Positions 1 through 7,031 of a stretch of 64,000 bases of DNA are shown here, one piece after another. The notes under the pieces are model-generated. The model worked only from the letters and a program-made list of their open reading frames with translations, searched no databases and had not been told where the DNA came from. The stretch's first letter is position 1; every line of letters begins with the position of its first letter. The translations under genes were made by a program, and so were the position numbers. The stretch is taken from assembly GCA_902779085.1 (NCBI GenBank), contig CACYZY010000004.1, positions 1-64,000 on the forward strand. Reading direction: 5' to 3'. The stretch is from an uncultured Bacteroidales bacterium (GTDB lineage: Bacteria; Bacteroidota; Bacteroidia; Bacteroidales; Bacteroidaceae).

Positions 1-619
1 GATCAATCTCCGACAGAACAAAATCACTGGTAACGCCGGATACGGCAAGTATTATCCTGAGGTGGATGTGCAGAAGACACTGTCTCTGCGTGGATTCGCC
101 AAGCACATGACTGATCATGGCAGCGTCTATGGACGTGACCTTCTCGAGGGTGTGCTGATCAAAATCACTGAATGTCTTCCTGAACTGGTGTCACAGGGCA
201 TACCTGTACAGCTGGGTGGCTTGGGTACCTTCTACCCTACAGCGCAGGTGAAGAAGGATGCAGCAGTGTCGAGCATCGCTGACATGGACGGTCTGAACCC
301 TAACGACATCGTGGAGGCTATCCACATCCGCTTCCTGCCTGACACATCGAAGCTGGACAACATCAGTGGCAAGGCCTTCAAGGAGGCATGCGCCCTGGAG
401 CTGCGCAACATCGTGGACACCCAGGAGGTGACCGTGAATGGCAAGATCCGCAAGATGCAGACGCTCACTCCTATCTCTACCGCAGTAGCTATCACTCGCT
501 CTGGTAGCAGTACACCAAGCACTGGCGGTAACACTGGCACCAACCCTGGTGGCTCAACTGGTGGCAATACCGGAGGCAACGACGGTGGCGGTGATGGTGG
601 CGACGGATTGCAGATCTAA
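1..619 (+). CDS. HU-like DNA-binding protein with glycine-rich tail (5' end outside window)
   Basis: The reading frame is open from base 2 without a start codon, so the first few codons lie upstream of the window. The visible start (INLRQNKITGNAGYGKYYPE) and the body match the Bacteroidetes HU-type family whose HU domain is fused to wHTH, Ig or glycine-rich segments (PF18291). The HU-like domain ends near the KIRKMQTLTPIS segment. It is followed by a low-complexity tail of about 40 residues rich in Gly, Asn, Thr and Ser. The family is thought to bind DNA non-specifically; the role of this member is unknown. A GTG at 62 could be called as a start, but it sits inside the conserved domain, so it is rejected. 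A hairpin and a 38-codon mini-gene follow directly. Confidence 0.85.
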   Translation, partial: INLRQNKITGNAGYGKYYPEVDVQKTLSLRGFAKHMTDHGSVYGRDLLEGVLIKITECLPELVSQGIPVQLGGLGTFYPTAQVKKDAAVSSIADMDGLNPNDIVEAIHIRFLPDTSKLDNISGKAFKEACALELRNIVDTQEVTVNGKIRKMQTLTPISTAVAITRSGSSTPSTGGNTGTNPGGSTGGNTGGNDGGGDGGDGLQI

Positions 620-634
620 TTTACTAAGAACTTG

Positions 635-670
635 ATTGAATAAACTCGACATCCAGTCGAGTTTATCAAT
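635..670 (+). promoter_or_regulatory. Hairpin between HU-like gene and mini-gene
   Basis: A ten-base perfect stem (641-650 with 656-665, loop ATCCA) extends to ATTGA/TCAAT flanks with one bulged A. No T-run follows the stem, so it is more likely an RNA processing or translation-control structure than a full terminator. It lies 15 bases before the mini-gene start. Confidence 0.6.
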
Positions 671-685
671 CACAAAAACGACATT

Positions 686-802
686 ATGAAAAACAAGGAA
701 TTTTGGAGATCCGTTATTCAATTGGTAATATCGGTTTTGACAGCTGCACTGACAGCCATCAGCACAACAAGCTGCATGGGACATGGTCCTATCTATATGT
801 AA
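686..802 (+). CDS. Smalltalk-type mini-protein (38 aa)
   Basis: The 39 codons from ATG 686 to TAA 802 encode a basic N-terminus (MKNKEFWRS), one hydrophobic helix (VIQLVISVLTAALTAIS), then TTSC and a short tail MGHGPIYM. This matches the Bacteroidetes 'smalltalk' family of 30-40 aa proteins that occur directly downstream of HU-like genes; their function is unknown. The cysteine after the hydrophobic segment resembles a lipobox with a poor -3 position. If it were processed there, only a nine-residue lipopeptide would remain. The gene lies on the same strand as the HU gene, probably co-transcribed through the hairpin at 635-670. Confidence 0.75.
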   Translation: MKNKEFWRSVIQLVISVLTAALTAISTTSCMGHGPIYM

Positions 803-807
803 AAAAT

Positions 808-835
808 AGTCCGGTGAAGTTATCTTCATCGGACT
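808..835. terminator. Bidirectional terminator
   Basis: Twelve-base perfect stem (808-819 with 824-835, loop TTAT), preceded by a run of A on the plus strand. It separates the plus-strand mini-gene (ends 802) from the convergent minus-strand gene ending at 840, so it can serve both. Confidence 0.75.
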
Positions 836-839
836 TATA

Positions 840-1646
840 TTATTCAAATTTAATTTCCTCTATCACCACCAGATGATTAAAATAGTGCTCCTTGCCATTC
901 ACGACTATGGTGTCTTTCCTTGTTTTGCTAACGCCATAAGTTGTACGACCATCCCATTTCATTTCTCCTTCTGGATAAGGACAATCAATTGTCTTTTTCT
1001 CAAAGTCAAATTCAGGATAATCAGTCATTCCAAAACTTTTATATTCACCTGTATTATATGGAGGATAATCTATCAAGAAGGGTTCACCATCAACAATACG
1101 ATATACACTAAAACCATCATGGTATCTTACTGCCATTGAATAATGTACAATTACCAACTCATCTATGCCGTCAAAATCTAAATCTTTGAAGAAGAAAGGT
1201 GTATCTCTTAGCATAGTTGCACCCTCCTCGCAATGACCAGTTGGGTAGTCAGCATCAATAGTCTTATTCCTATGTTCCTTTATCAATCTCAAATTATCTC
1301 GTTCGTTAAGTCTTCCTTTACTATATGCGGTATCACCAAAACACTCTGTCTGCAAAGTAAATGTTTTATCATCTTTTGTAAAAATAAGGTCTGCAGGTAT
1401 CTCATAAAAATCTCCCCAATCTTTCCATCTTAAAACTGCTTTTACCTGATAACCATTTACACGCTGACGATAATTGACAATGGAATAATCAGTAGATTTG
1501 ACCCCCAAATTCAACACTTCAGTTTCATCATACTCAGCTTGATCCTCATCGCTTCTTGACTCCATCAAGTAGCTAGCCAACGACAGAACCAGTAGAGCAG
1601 AAAGTGCAATTACCCCTATCCTTAATATGCGATTGAATCTCTTCAT
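840..1646 (-). CDS. Membrane-anchored protein of unknown function, DxDxDG motif
   Basis: 268 aa. A basic start and a hydrophobic helix (about residues 10-29) are followed by an acidic linker, so the bulk is probably periplasmic and anchored by one N-terminal segment. Residues around 155-165 read DLDFDGIDELVIV, the calcium-binding-like DxDxDGxDE pattern of FG-GAP/VCBS and EF-hand-like loops. No enzymatic motif is recognised. Its ATG overlaps the stop of the 48-aa membrane peptide (ATGA), so the two are probably translationally coupled. It is the last gene of a minus-strand group starting near 2543. Confidence 0.7.
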   Translation of the reverse strand: MKRFNRILRIGVIALSALLVLSLASYLMESRSDEDQAEYDETEVLNLGVKSTDYSIVNYRQRVNGYQVKAVLRWKDWGDFYEIPADLIFTKDDKTFTLQTECFGDTAYSKGRLNERDNLRLIKEHRNKTIDADYPTGHCEEGATMLRDTPFFFKDLDFDGIDELVIVHYSMAVRYHDGFSVYRIVDGEPFLIDYPPYNTGEYKSFGMTDYPEFDFEKKTIDCPYPEGEMKWDGRTTYGVSKTRKDTIVVNGKEHYFNHLVVIEEIKFE

Positions 1647-1789
1647 AATCTAATCTGTTTATAGATGAATGCCCCACTCCAATAAACAAGCATGATGACC
1701 AAGAACACACAACCCAATGCAAACATGAATGGATCTGAGTTTCCAGACACATCGTCCTTATATGGTTTCTTGCTTTCGTAGATTATCAT
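1643..1789 (-). CDS. Small membrane peptide (48 aa)
   Basis: An open frame of 48 codons starts at ATG 1789 and stops at 1643-1645, overlapping the start of the 268-aa gene by ATGA. The peptide begins with a polar stretch (MIIYESKKPYKDDVSGNSD), continues with one clear transmembrane helix (PFMFALGCVFLVIMLVYWSGAF) split here only for description, and ends IYKQIRL. The start-stop overlap and single-helix layout argue for a real coupled gene rather than chance. Function unknown; it may be a partner of the membrane-anchored protein encoded next. Confidence 0.6.
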   Translation of the reverse strand: MIIYESKKPYKDDVSGNSDPFMFALGCVFLVIMLVYWSGAFIYKQIRL

Positions 1790-1837
1790 AAAAACTATTA
1801 TTCAAAATCCATTGCCACAGTCCTCTTATCCTGAGGT

Positions 1838-2341
1838 TCATTTATTCAATATCTCAATCACTCTATCTGCATTCTCTTTGCTGAGACCCACCTCATAGTT
1901 GGTCTGCACAAAGTGAGGCATCTGCTCGGGAAGCATATCATCATAGTCATCAAGGATGGCATAATGGCTCACCTTGTTTTTATGTATCGACAACCACTTC
2001 TTAATCTCTTTTCCTCGACATATCATCATATCCACCTCTTCAAGGTTTATTTGGAGCAGCATCTCGTCTGTCACCACATCAGGAGTAAAGTCTATTACTT
2101 TGCCAGGCAAGTCTCTTGTTTCCCAGAGTTCCTGCAAACCATCCATACCATAGCCCTTCCAAGAAGAGGAAATCACAATCTCTGCTCCAGTAGCCTCAAC
2201 GATATGACGGAGATTAGCTACAGCTTCGGGGTCAAAGTCATATCCAAAGCTATCCTGGGGAGCATGACTAGCCACCATCTTCTTGTGCCACCTTTCGGTA
2301 TTCAGCACACCATCTATATCTAAAAAGAGTATCTTTTTCAT
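1838..2341 (-). CDS. HAD-superfamily protein
   Basis: 167 aa. The N-terminus KKILFLDIDGVLNTE is HAD motif I (nucleophile Asp and general acid/base Asp in DxDGVLN). EIVISSSWKG supplies motif II (Ser), and HYAILDDYDDM fits motif IV (acidic pair). The layout resembles the compact HAD family seen in RNA-repair 'Swiss army knife' proteins (PF18143); the substrate is unknown. It follows the 60-aa gene by 19 bases and precedes the 48-aa membrane peptide by 48 bases, all on the minus strand, so one operon from the promoter at 2571-2601 is likely. Confidence 0.75.
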   Translation of the reverse strand: MKKILFLDIDGVLNTERWHKKMVASHAPQDSFGYDFDPEAVANLRHIVEATGAEIVISSSWKGYGMDGLQELWETRDLPGKVIDFTPDVVTDEMLLQINLEEVDMMICRGKEIKKWLSIHKNKVSHYAILDDYDDMLPEQMPHFVQTNYEVGLSKENADRVIEILNK

Positions 2342-2360
2342 ATTCTACAAAGTCGTAGAT

Positions 2361-2543
2361 TTAAAAAATTCTATACTTTGCCATTAACTCCTTGTCTGTT
2401 AACTTGGCGTCCTCTGCCATCACTTTCTTGACGTATTCCACATATTCGTCTGCCGTCATTTGTAGGACATCCTTATTAGAGTCCTCTTCGTTTTTCTTCA
2501 CCAAATTCTTTTTCATATTGATACCTTCTGTTTTGGTCTTCAT
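2361..2543 (-). CDS. Small charged protein (60 aa), unknown function
   Basis: 60 aa, rich in Lys, Glu and Asp; the C-terminal part (ADEYVEYVKKVMAEDAKLTDKELMAKYRIF) is probably helical. No family recognised. ATG 2543 lies about 27 bases after the -7 box at 2571-2578, so the longer start is compatible with the promoter; an internal ATG at 2516 is the alternative. First gene of the minus-strand group running to 840. Confidence 0.55.
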   Translation of the reverse strand: MKTKTEGINMKKNLVKKNEEDSNKDVLQMTADEYVEYVKKVMAEDAKLTDKELMAKYRIF

Positions 2544-2570
2544 ATCCCAATATCTTCACTAATTATGTTC

Positions 2571-2625
2571 CAAATTTAGAAATTAAAGAACAGAATTCCA
2601 ACAAGATTCACTCCGCAAGCCTTGC
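2571..2625 (-). promoter_or_regulatory. Promoter with upstream palindrome (copy 1)
   Basis: On the minus strand, TTGG (2601-2598), 19 bases, then TAAATTTG (2578-2571) fits the Bacteroidetes TTTG/TAnnTTTG promoter. An 11-bp palindrome GCAAGGCTTGC (2625-2615) lies upstream, exactly 36 bases from the -7 box. The same palindrome recurs at 5843 and 8311. Confidence 0.6.
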
Positions 2626-2639
2626 AGAGAAAAACTCTT

Positions 2640-3095
2640 CTATTGGCCATTGATCATTTTCATCGTATCTTCCATGATTTCAGTTATTTTGCTTTCCTCA
2701 ATTCGGAGTTCTTTAGCCTTAAAATCAATTACTGCTTCATATTTGCATAAGAAATTACCACCTATGATTCCACTTACTTCACCAATAGTATTCTTAAACT
2801 TGTTTAATGCATTACCTAAGTCCAAAACAGTGCAAATACTACAGAAATCATGCTCTGCAATTCTAAAGAAAGCAAAGATATCATGGCCTACAAAAGATGC
2901 ATCTCCAAAACCAGTTAAACTAGAGCCTTTACCCAACTGTTCATCAGGCAACGAAATTAGTTTTCTGTCCAACAGACAATCCTGGCAACCGCTATCAACT
3001 AGTGCCAACAGGTCTTTTCCGTCAAATGTTATTCTCACAAAAGGAGAATTGTCACATATAACAATAGGGATACTAAGTGTATTTGTTTTTTCCAT
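2640..3095 (-). CDS. Retropepsin-like aspartic protease domain protein
   Basis: 151 aa from ATG 3095; an upstream in-frame ATG at 3119 would overlap the preceding gene by 17 bases, so the 3095 start is preferred (7 bases after the stop at 3103). The segment LLALVDSGCQDCLLD has the hydrophobic-hydrophobic-D-S-G pattern of single-domain retroviral-type aspartic proteases, with a later GIIGGNFL segment matching the hydrophobic-G flap or second motif. Such proteins act as homodimers, each giving one Asp. There is no signal peptide, so it is probably cytoplasmic. Substrate unknown; encoded directly after a WG-repeat protein. Confidence 0.7.
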   Translation of the reverse strand: MEKTNTLSIPIVICDNSPFVRITFDGKDLLALVDSGCQDCLLDRKLISLPDEQLGKGSSLTGFGDASFVGHDIFAFFRIAEHDFCSICTVLDLGNALNKFKNTIGEVSGIIGGNFLCKYEAVIDFKAKELRIEESKITEIMEDTMKMINGQ

Positions 3096-3102
3096 AATTC
3101 TT

Positions 3103-5241
3103 TTACATTTCATAATCAATATTGCCTGCTGCTTCTGGGTTATCTTCTAAAGCATCCCATACAGAATAGTCATTACTTGTATCGTTTTCTTCATATAAGT
3201 CTTTATGTGAACCTCCATGACGATTACCTCCTTTCCACATTAGACATCCTCTATCCTCTAAATACTGAAACCATTCGACATCTCTAATATCACCAAATTC
3301 TTTCCAATATCCTAAATGAAATTTAAATCTTCTGCCATTCTTTTTCAGTGTTGTGTACCACTTATCGTTATCATAAAATTTGTAAATTGTATCATATTCA
3401 CATTTAACCACTTCATTACCATTCTTATCAATAATACCATATATATTAATGTATTCTTCAGACTTATCCTCCCAATTAATAATAGTTTCTATTTTTTTTA
3501 CTTTTGCAAGGTTATATTTATAACCATCAATTTTAGTATACTTCCCCATTGGTACGATAGTTCTACCGGATAAATCAAGAACCCCCCATGCACCAAAGCA
3601 ATCTTGTGTCACAACCCTTTCATTAGAAATAAAAGATATATAATTCTTACATATAGACAACAGTAGTTCTTCGTTATTTATATAGCCTTTCCACTCGACT
3701 AAGTTATTTGAATATTCACAAGCCACTAGGAAATCCATTTTATCTACAATTTTATATAATGGATAGCTCGCAATCTTCATATCTAAAAAATAAGATTGTT
3801 CATTTATGAAAAGATTTGTAGGCTTTCTTTTCAGTATTAAGGTCGCATTTTTCTCCTTAGATTTAAATACATCTGATAGCCTTTTCACATTTTTATAATA
3901 AAACTTTGAGCCATCTTTAATACTTACTTCATAGATAATTTCATTATTATGGTTTGTTTTTCTAACAACACAATCATTTTTATCAATTCGCTGAAAATAA
4001 CTAGAAGATTTTTTTTCTATTCCTTCATCCAGAAGATAAGCATCTATATCTTTTTCATAATAATTATTATACCACTTAACAAGTTTCTGAAGATTATCTT
4101 CTGAATAAACAACATTATCACACTGGAACTGAAAGTTCAGTTCCTCAGGATGTTTTTCTTTTTCTTCTAGAAAAACTACCCAAAAGTATAATATCTTCGC
4201 ATATTCAGAAACATGATCTTTGGCATATTCAAAATCATAACGTACAAAAACATATCTTAGATTAAGCCAATGCCAATCCCATCTTACAATATTTTTTAAT
4301 TTCTCCTCTTTAGTTAATGCATCATAATCTGTCCATATTTTATGCAGTGCCAATCTTTCATTTTTATTCCTCTTAATCAACGAAAGCTCAAATCCTAAAT
4401 AATCCTCTTCACTAAGAGTTCCTTTTGCTATTGATAATAAAGATTGATTATCTTTTTCATAAAACCAATCTTCAACTGGCAAAAGCTCTACTTCAACTCC
4501 ACAACTATAGTAATGATAATCAAAAAAGAATTCTCGTATTATTCTATTAGTATTTCCTTCAGAGTTATCCTCGTATTTACAAAGCTTAAATACTTTCCTC
4601 CATTTACCACAACTAACATCGACAATGCTTGAATATACCGCAGGTATTATTTCTTCACCATCAACATTTACAATTCCCCACCTTTCATTAGTTACAGTGC
4701 TATCATTTAATACAATAATCTTGTCTTTTCTAACTCTTGCCAAGCCGGATTCATTAAAATCATCTATATAATCATATTTACCTGGTGGAACTAAATAGAA
4801 ACTATTTATTAAATTACCACACTCTATGCACCATTTATTTTCATTATAAACAGTTCTGATACCTTTCCATTCTTTTACTATACAATTATGATCAAGTTTT
4901 CCGGACACACATGGTACCCATTTTTGATAATCAATAGACCAAGTCTTAAAAAAACTGAGCAAAGCCCGTTGGGCGAATAACTCTGGAGTTGAAAAACCTT
5001 GTAATTCTTTAGACATTAAATATTGCCCAACAACAGAAGAATTCTTATTTAGGAGGAATAATACTTGTTTTTTATCATTGCCTTTAACCTCCATGCGACA
5101 AGCACCAAGAAAAGGTGCTATTTCGACTAAGCTATTTGGTTTTGTTATATAGAAAGTAGTACCATCATCCATAAATAACATGGTTACATTTTTCTCCCCC
5201 ATTAATTCATCTAATACTTTTTTTGAAACAACTTTAGCCAT
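3103..5241 (-). CDS. WG-repeat protein, AT-rich
   Basis: 712 aa from ATG 5241; an in-frame TTG at 5253 is the longer alternative. WG-type repeats are visible: RWGIVNVDGEEIIPAVY near residue 190, AWGVLDLSGRTIVPMGKY near 550 and IYGIIDKNGNEVVKCEYD near 600. Each has the W/Y-G-[IV]-[IV]-[DN]-x-x-G-x-E-[IV][IV] pattern of beta-rich repeats. The middle 300 residues are unrelated and rich in Lys, Asp and Tyr. No signal peptide. Base composition is far from its neighbours (17 G or C in the 60 bases from 3841, versus 35 of 60 from 41101), which suggests recent transfer. Function unknown; probably co-transcribed with the 93-aa gene upstream and the aspartic protease downstream. Confidence 0.75.
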   Translation of the reverse strand: MAKVVSKKVLDELMGEKNVTMLFMDDGTTFYITKPNSLVEIAPFLGACRMEVKGNDKKQVLFLLNKNSSVVGQYLMSKELQGFSTPELFAQRALLSFFKTWSIDYQKWVPCVSGKLDHNCIVKEWKGIRTVYNENKWCIECGNLINSFYLVPPGKYDYIDDFNESGLARVRKDKIIVLNDSTVTNERWGIVNVDGEEIIPAVYSSIVDVSCGKWRKVFKLCKYEDNSEGNTNRIIREFFFDYHYYSCGVEVELLPVEDWFYEKDNQSLLSIAKGTLSEEDYLGFELSLIKRNKNERLALHKIWTDYDALTKEEKLKNIVRWDWHWLNLRYVFVRYDFEYAKDHVSEYAKILYFWVVFLEEKEKHPEELNFQFQCDNVVYSEDNLQKLVKWYNNYYEKDIDAYLLDEGIEKKSSSYFQRIDKNDCVVRKTNHNNEIIYEVSIKDGSKFYYKNVKRLSDVFKSKEKNATLILKRKPTNLFINEQSYFLDMKIASYPLYKIVDKMDFLVACEYSNNLVEWKGYINNEELLLSICKNYISFISNERVVTQDCFGAWGVLDLSGRTIVPMGKYTKIDGYKYNLAKVKKIETIINWEDKSEEYINIYGIIDKNGNEVVKCEYDTIYKFYDNDKWYTTLKKNGRRFKFHLGYWKEFGDIRDVEWFQYLEDRGCLMWKGGNRHGGSHKDLYEENDTSNDYSVWDALEDNPEAAGNIDYEM

Positions 5242-5289
5242 AAAACTAAACAAATATTGTATACTCTATTCTAAAAAAGGATGTTAATG

Positions 5290-5571
5290 CTACCTATCTT
5301 CTAGTTGATTGATCATCTCTTCTAATACAACTATACATTTACCAATATCTTCACCTGCGAACTGTGAGTTAAAAGCAGCTGGTGCCACCTCAATATCAAA
5401 TAAGCCTAAAACTTCAGGAGGTAAAGTATCAGCATAATTACTTATAGCAACAGACACTTCTCGGATTTTATTATGACGGCTCCTTTTGTCTTTCCAATTC
5501 GAAGCGATATTCCATTCTATGTTCAACTCTTCCAATCTCTCTTTAATTTTAATTAATGTTTTCTTATCCAT
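5290..5571 (-). CDS. Small protein of unknown function (93 aa)
   Basis: The N-terminal half is helical and charged (KKTLIKIKERLEELNIEWNI); the C-terminal half has an acidic helix ending in EEMINQLEDR. No family recognised. It is the first gene of the AT-rich minus-strand operon, 48 bases before the WG-repeat gene. Its promoter is at 5651-5682, leaving an 80-base leader. Confidence 0.55.
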   Translation of the reverse strand: MDKKTLIKIKERLEELNIEWNIASNWKDKRSRHNKIREVSVAISNYADTLPPEVLGLFDIEVAPAAFNSQFAGEDIGKCIVVLEEMINQLEDR

Positions 5572-5650
5572 ATTTGTAATAATTATAAAACTTTGTATAT
5601 ATTTATTGATAAACCCAGAAAAGATAACTGTATTCTTTTTCTATTTATCG

Positions 5651-5682
5651 CAAAGATAAAAGATTATTTTTATTAAATCAAC
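5651..5682 (-). promoter_or_regulatory. Promoter of the 93-aa/WG-repeat/protease operon
   Basis: Minus strand: GTTG (5682-5679), 20 bases, TATCTTTG (5658-5651). The -7 box is a perfect TAnnTTTG; the -33 box is one base off TTTG. Confidence 0.5.
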
Positions 5683-5842
5683 AGTTTAAATCCAATTTCA
5701 CTTAAAGATGTATATAACAGCATTTTCTGAATAAATTAGTTTAAATTACTATTTTTATCATCTTATTTCTCTTCATATTCTTGTTTTCATTTTCAAATCA
5801 AAGATAAAGAAAGAAAGAGGAAAGAAAAAAGAAATTGGATTC

Positions 5843-5893
5843 GCAAGCCTTGCAAATTTGATTTTTTTTTTGATTGTTTATTTTGTATCTTTG
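5843..5893 (+). promoter_or_regulatory. Promoter region with palindrome (copy 2) and T10 tract
   Basis: The palindrome GCAAGCCTTGC (5843-5853) lies 32 bases before a perfect -7 box TATCTTTG (5886-5893). Between them are TTTG at 5857-5860, a run of ten T (5862-5871) and a second TTTG at 5869-5872. Neither TTTG is at the usual 19-21 bases from the -7 box (25 and 13 bases). The region 5572-5926 otherwise holds no gene and is strongly AT-rich. Confidence 0.5.
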
Positions 5894-5926
5894 CTACAGA
5901 CAAAAGATGTGATAAATATAGATTCC

Positions 5927-7021
5927 ATGATAGACACACTAATATTCAAGGATTTGCCTTTCAAGCCAGATAGCCACACCATCTTTTACGTGGAGAATGA
6001 ATATGATGCTGAGGTGAATCGATATATACAGGACAACTACGAAGCCATTAAGAATAGTTTGAAAGGTTCAGGCTATCAGTTTGTGTATATCCCTTTCTTC
6101 GTAAACGAATTAACTCAAAAAGGGGTGCTTCCCTACTATGCTCCTTACCTGGATCTGGCTGAAAACAAACCAAAGCTAACCAGTAGCTGGTTGCTGGACT
6201 ATCTAGACAACACAGCAGACAAAGCAACTTTTCAGCCATCGTTAGTGTATTGGAGTGCTTCTGGTTATGCTCAAGTTCTGGTGATTCACGACTATGACTA
6301 CACAAGGACAAACTATTTCAATGAGTTGTTTAGACAAATCATAGTAAGATACTGCAGAAAAGATAATAAACTTGGAGATGAACAAATCGATGAGGTAGAA
6401 CGTAAACGCCGAGAGAGGAGTAGAAAGAATCATTCATTCTTAAACAGATTTAAGAAGGGATTTGACAATCTCTCTAGCGAGTTATTTGGCACTAAGGGTA
6501 CAACCGATGACAGATTCACCGTCGAATCTCGTGAGCTATTAGAGGATGTCATCTACAAGATAGATATGCTTAGGCAACGTGGCTTCAGTCAGGCTATGCT
6601 GGAAGCAATTATTCACCAAGAGGAGAAGCTCAGCCGATTGGTGATTACCAAAGATTATGATATTTATCTGCCTGACTATCACAACATGGAAATAAAGATG
6701 GCTCCTCTGAGCAAGGCGGTATTCATTCTTTTCTTGCGTCATCCAGAAGGTATCATTTTCAAACATCTGCCCGACTATCACGATGAGTTGTTGGGCATAT
6801 ACTCTCAATTGAAGGATGGCATGATTTCATCTACCCACCGAAAGAGCATTGATGACATCACCAATCCTTTCAATAACTCTATCAACGAGAAATGTGCGCG
6901 CATCCGTGAGGCTTTCGTCAGCAAGTTTGATGAGAGGCTTGCCAACCATTACTGCGTTGACGGCCGTCGTGGGGAAGCCAAGAAGATTGACCTCCCACGC
7001 GACCTGGTGATTTGGGAATAG
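5927..7021 (+). CDS. Conserved Bacteroidetes protein of unknown function (364 aa)
   Basis: The start is placed at ATG 5927 because the -7 promoter box (5886-5893) lies inside the longer frame opening at 5858. The protein has no signal peptide. A polar, Arg/Lys/Glu-rich central segment (EVERKRRERSRKNHSFLNRFKKG) links two folded halves. The C-terminal half carries the conserved-looking blocks APLSKAVFILFLRHPEG, DDITNPFNNSINEKCARIREAF and GRRGEAKKIDLPRDLV. I recognise this C-terminal pattern from uncharacterised Bacteroidetes proteins but know no function for it. It is convergent with the FtsZ-like gene (10 bases between stops), and both promoters carry the same palindrome. Confidence 0.7.
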   Translation: MIDTLIFKDLPFKPDSHTIFYVENEYDAEVNRYIQDNYEAIKNSLKGSGYQFVYIPFFVNELTQKGVLPYYAPYLDLAENKPKLTSSWLLDYLDNTADKATFQPSLVYWSASGYAQVLVIHDYDYTRTNYFNELFRQIIVRYCRKDNKLGDEQIDEVERKRRERSRKNHSFLNRFKKGFDNLSSELFGTKGTTDDRFTVESRELLEDVIYKIDMLRQRGFSQAMLEAIIHQEEKLSRLVITKDYDIYLPDYHNMEIKMAPLSKAVFILFLRHPEGIIFKHLPDYHDELLGIYSQLKDGMISSTHRKSIDDITNPFNNSINEKCARIREAFVSKFDERLANHYCVDGRRGEAKKIDLPRDLVIWE

Positions 7022-7031
7022 TTCCTATCTT

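Noticed and set aside
2615..2625. Palindrome copies as terminators or IS ends
   Set aside because: Stems are only five bases with no T-run, they lie upstream of promoters rather than after genes, and no transposase or paired repeat is nearby.
5858..5926. Longer start for the 364-aa protein
   Set aside because: The stretch contains the T10 tract and the -7 promoter box; the hydrophobic 'signal' it would encode is an artefact of T-rich DNA.
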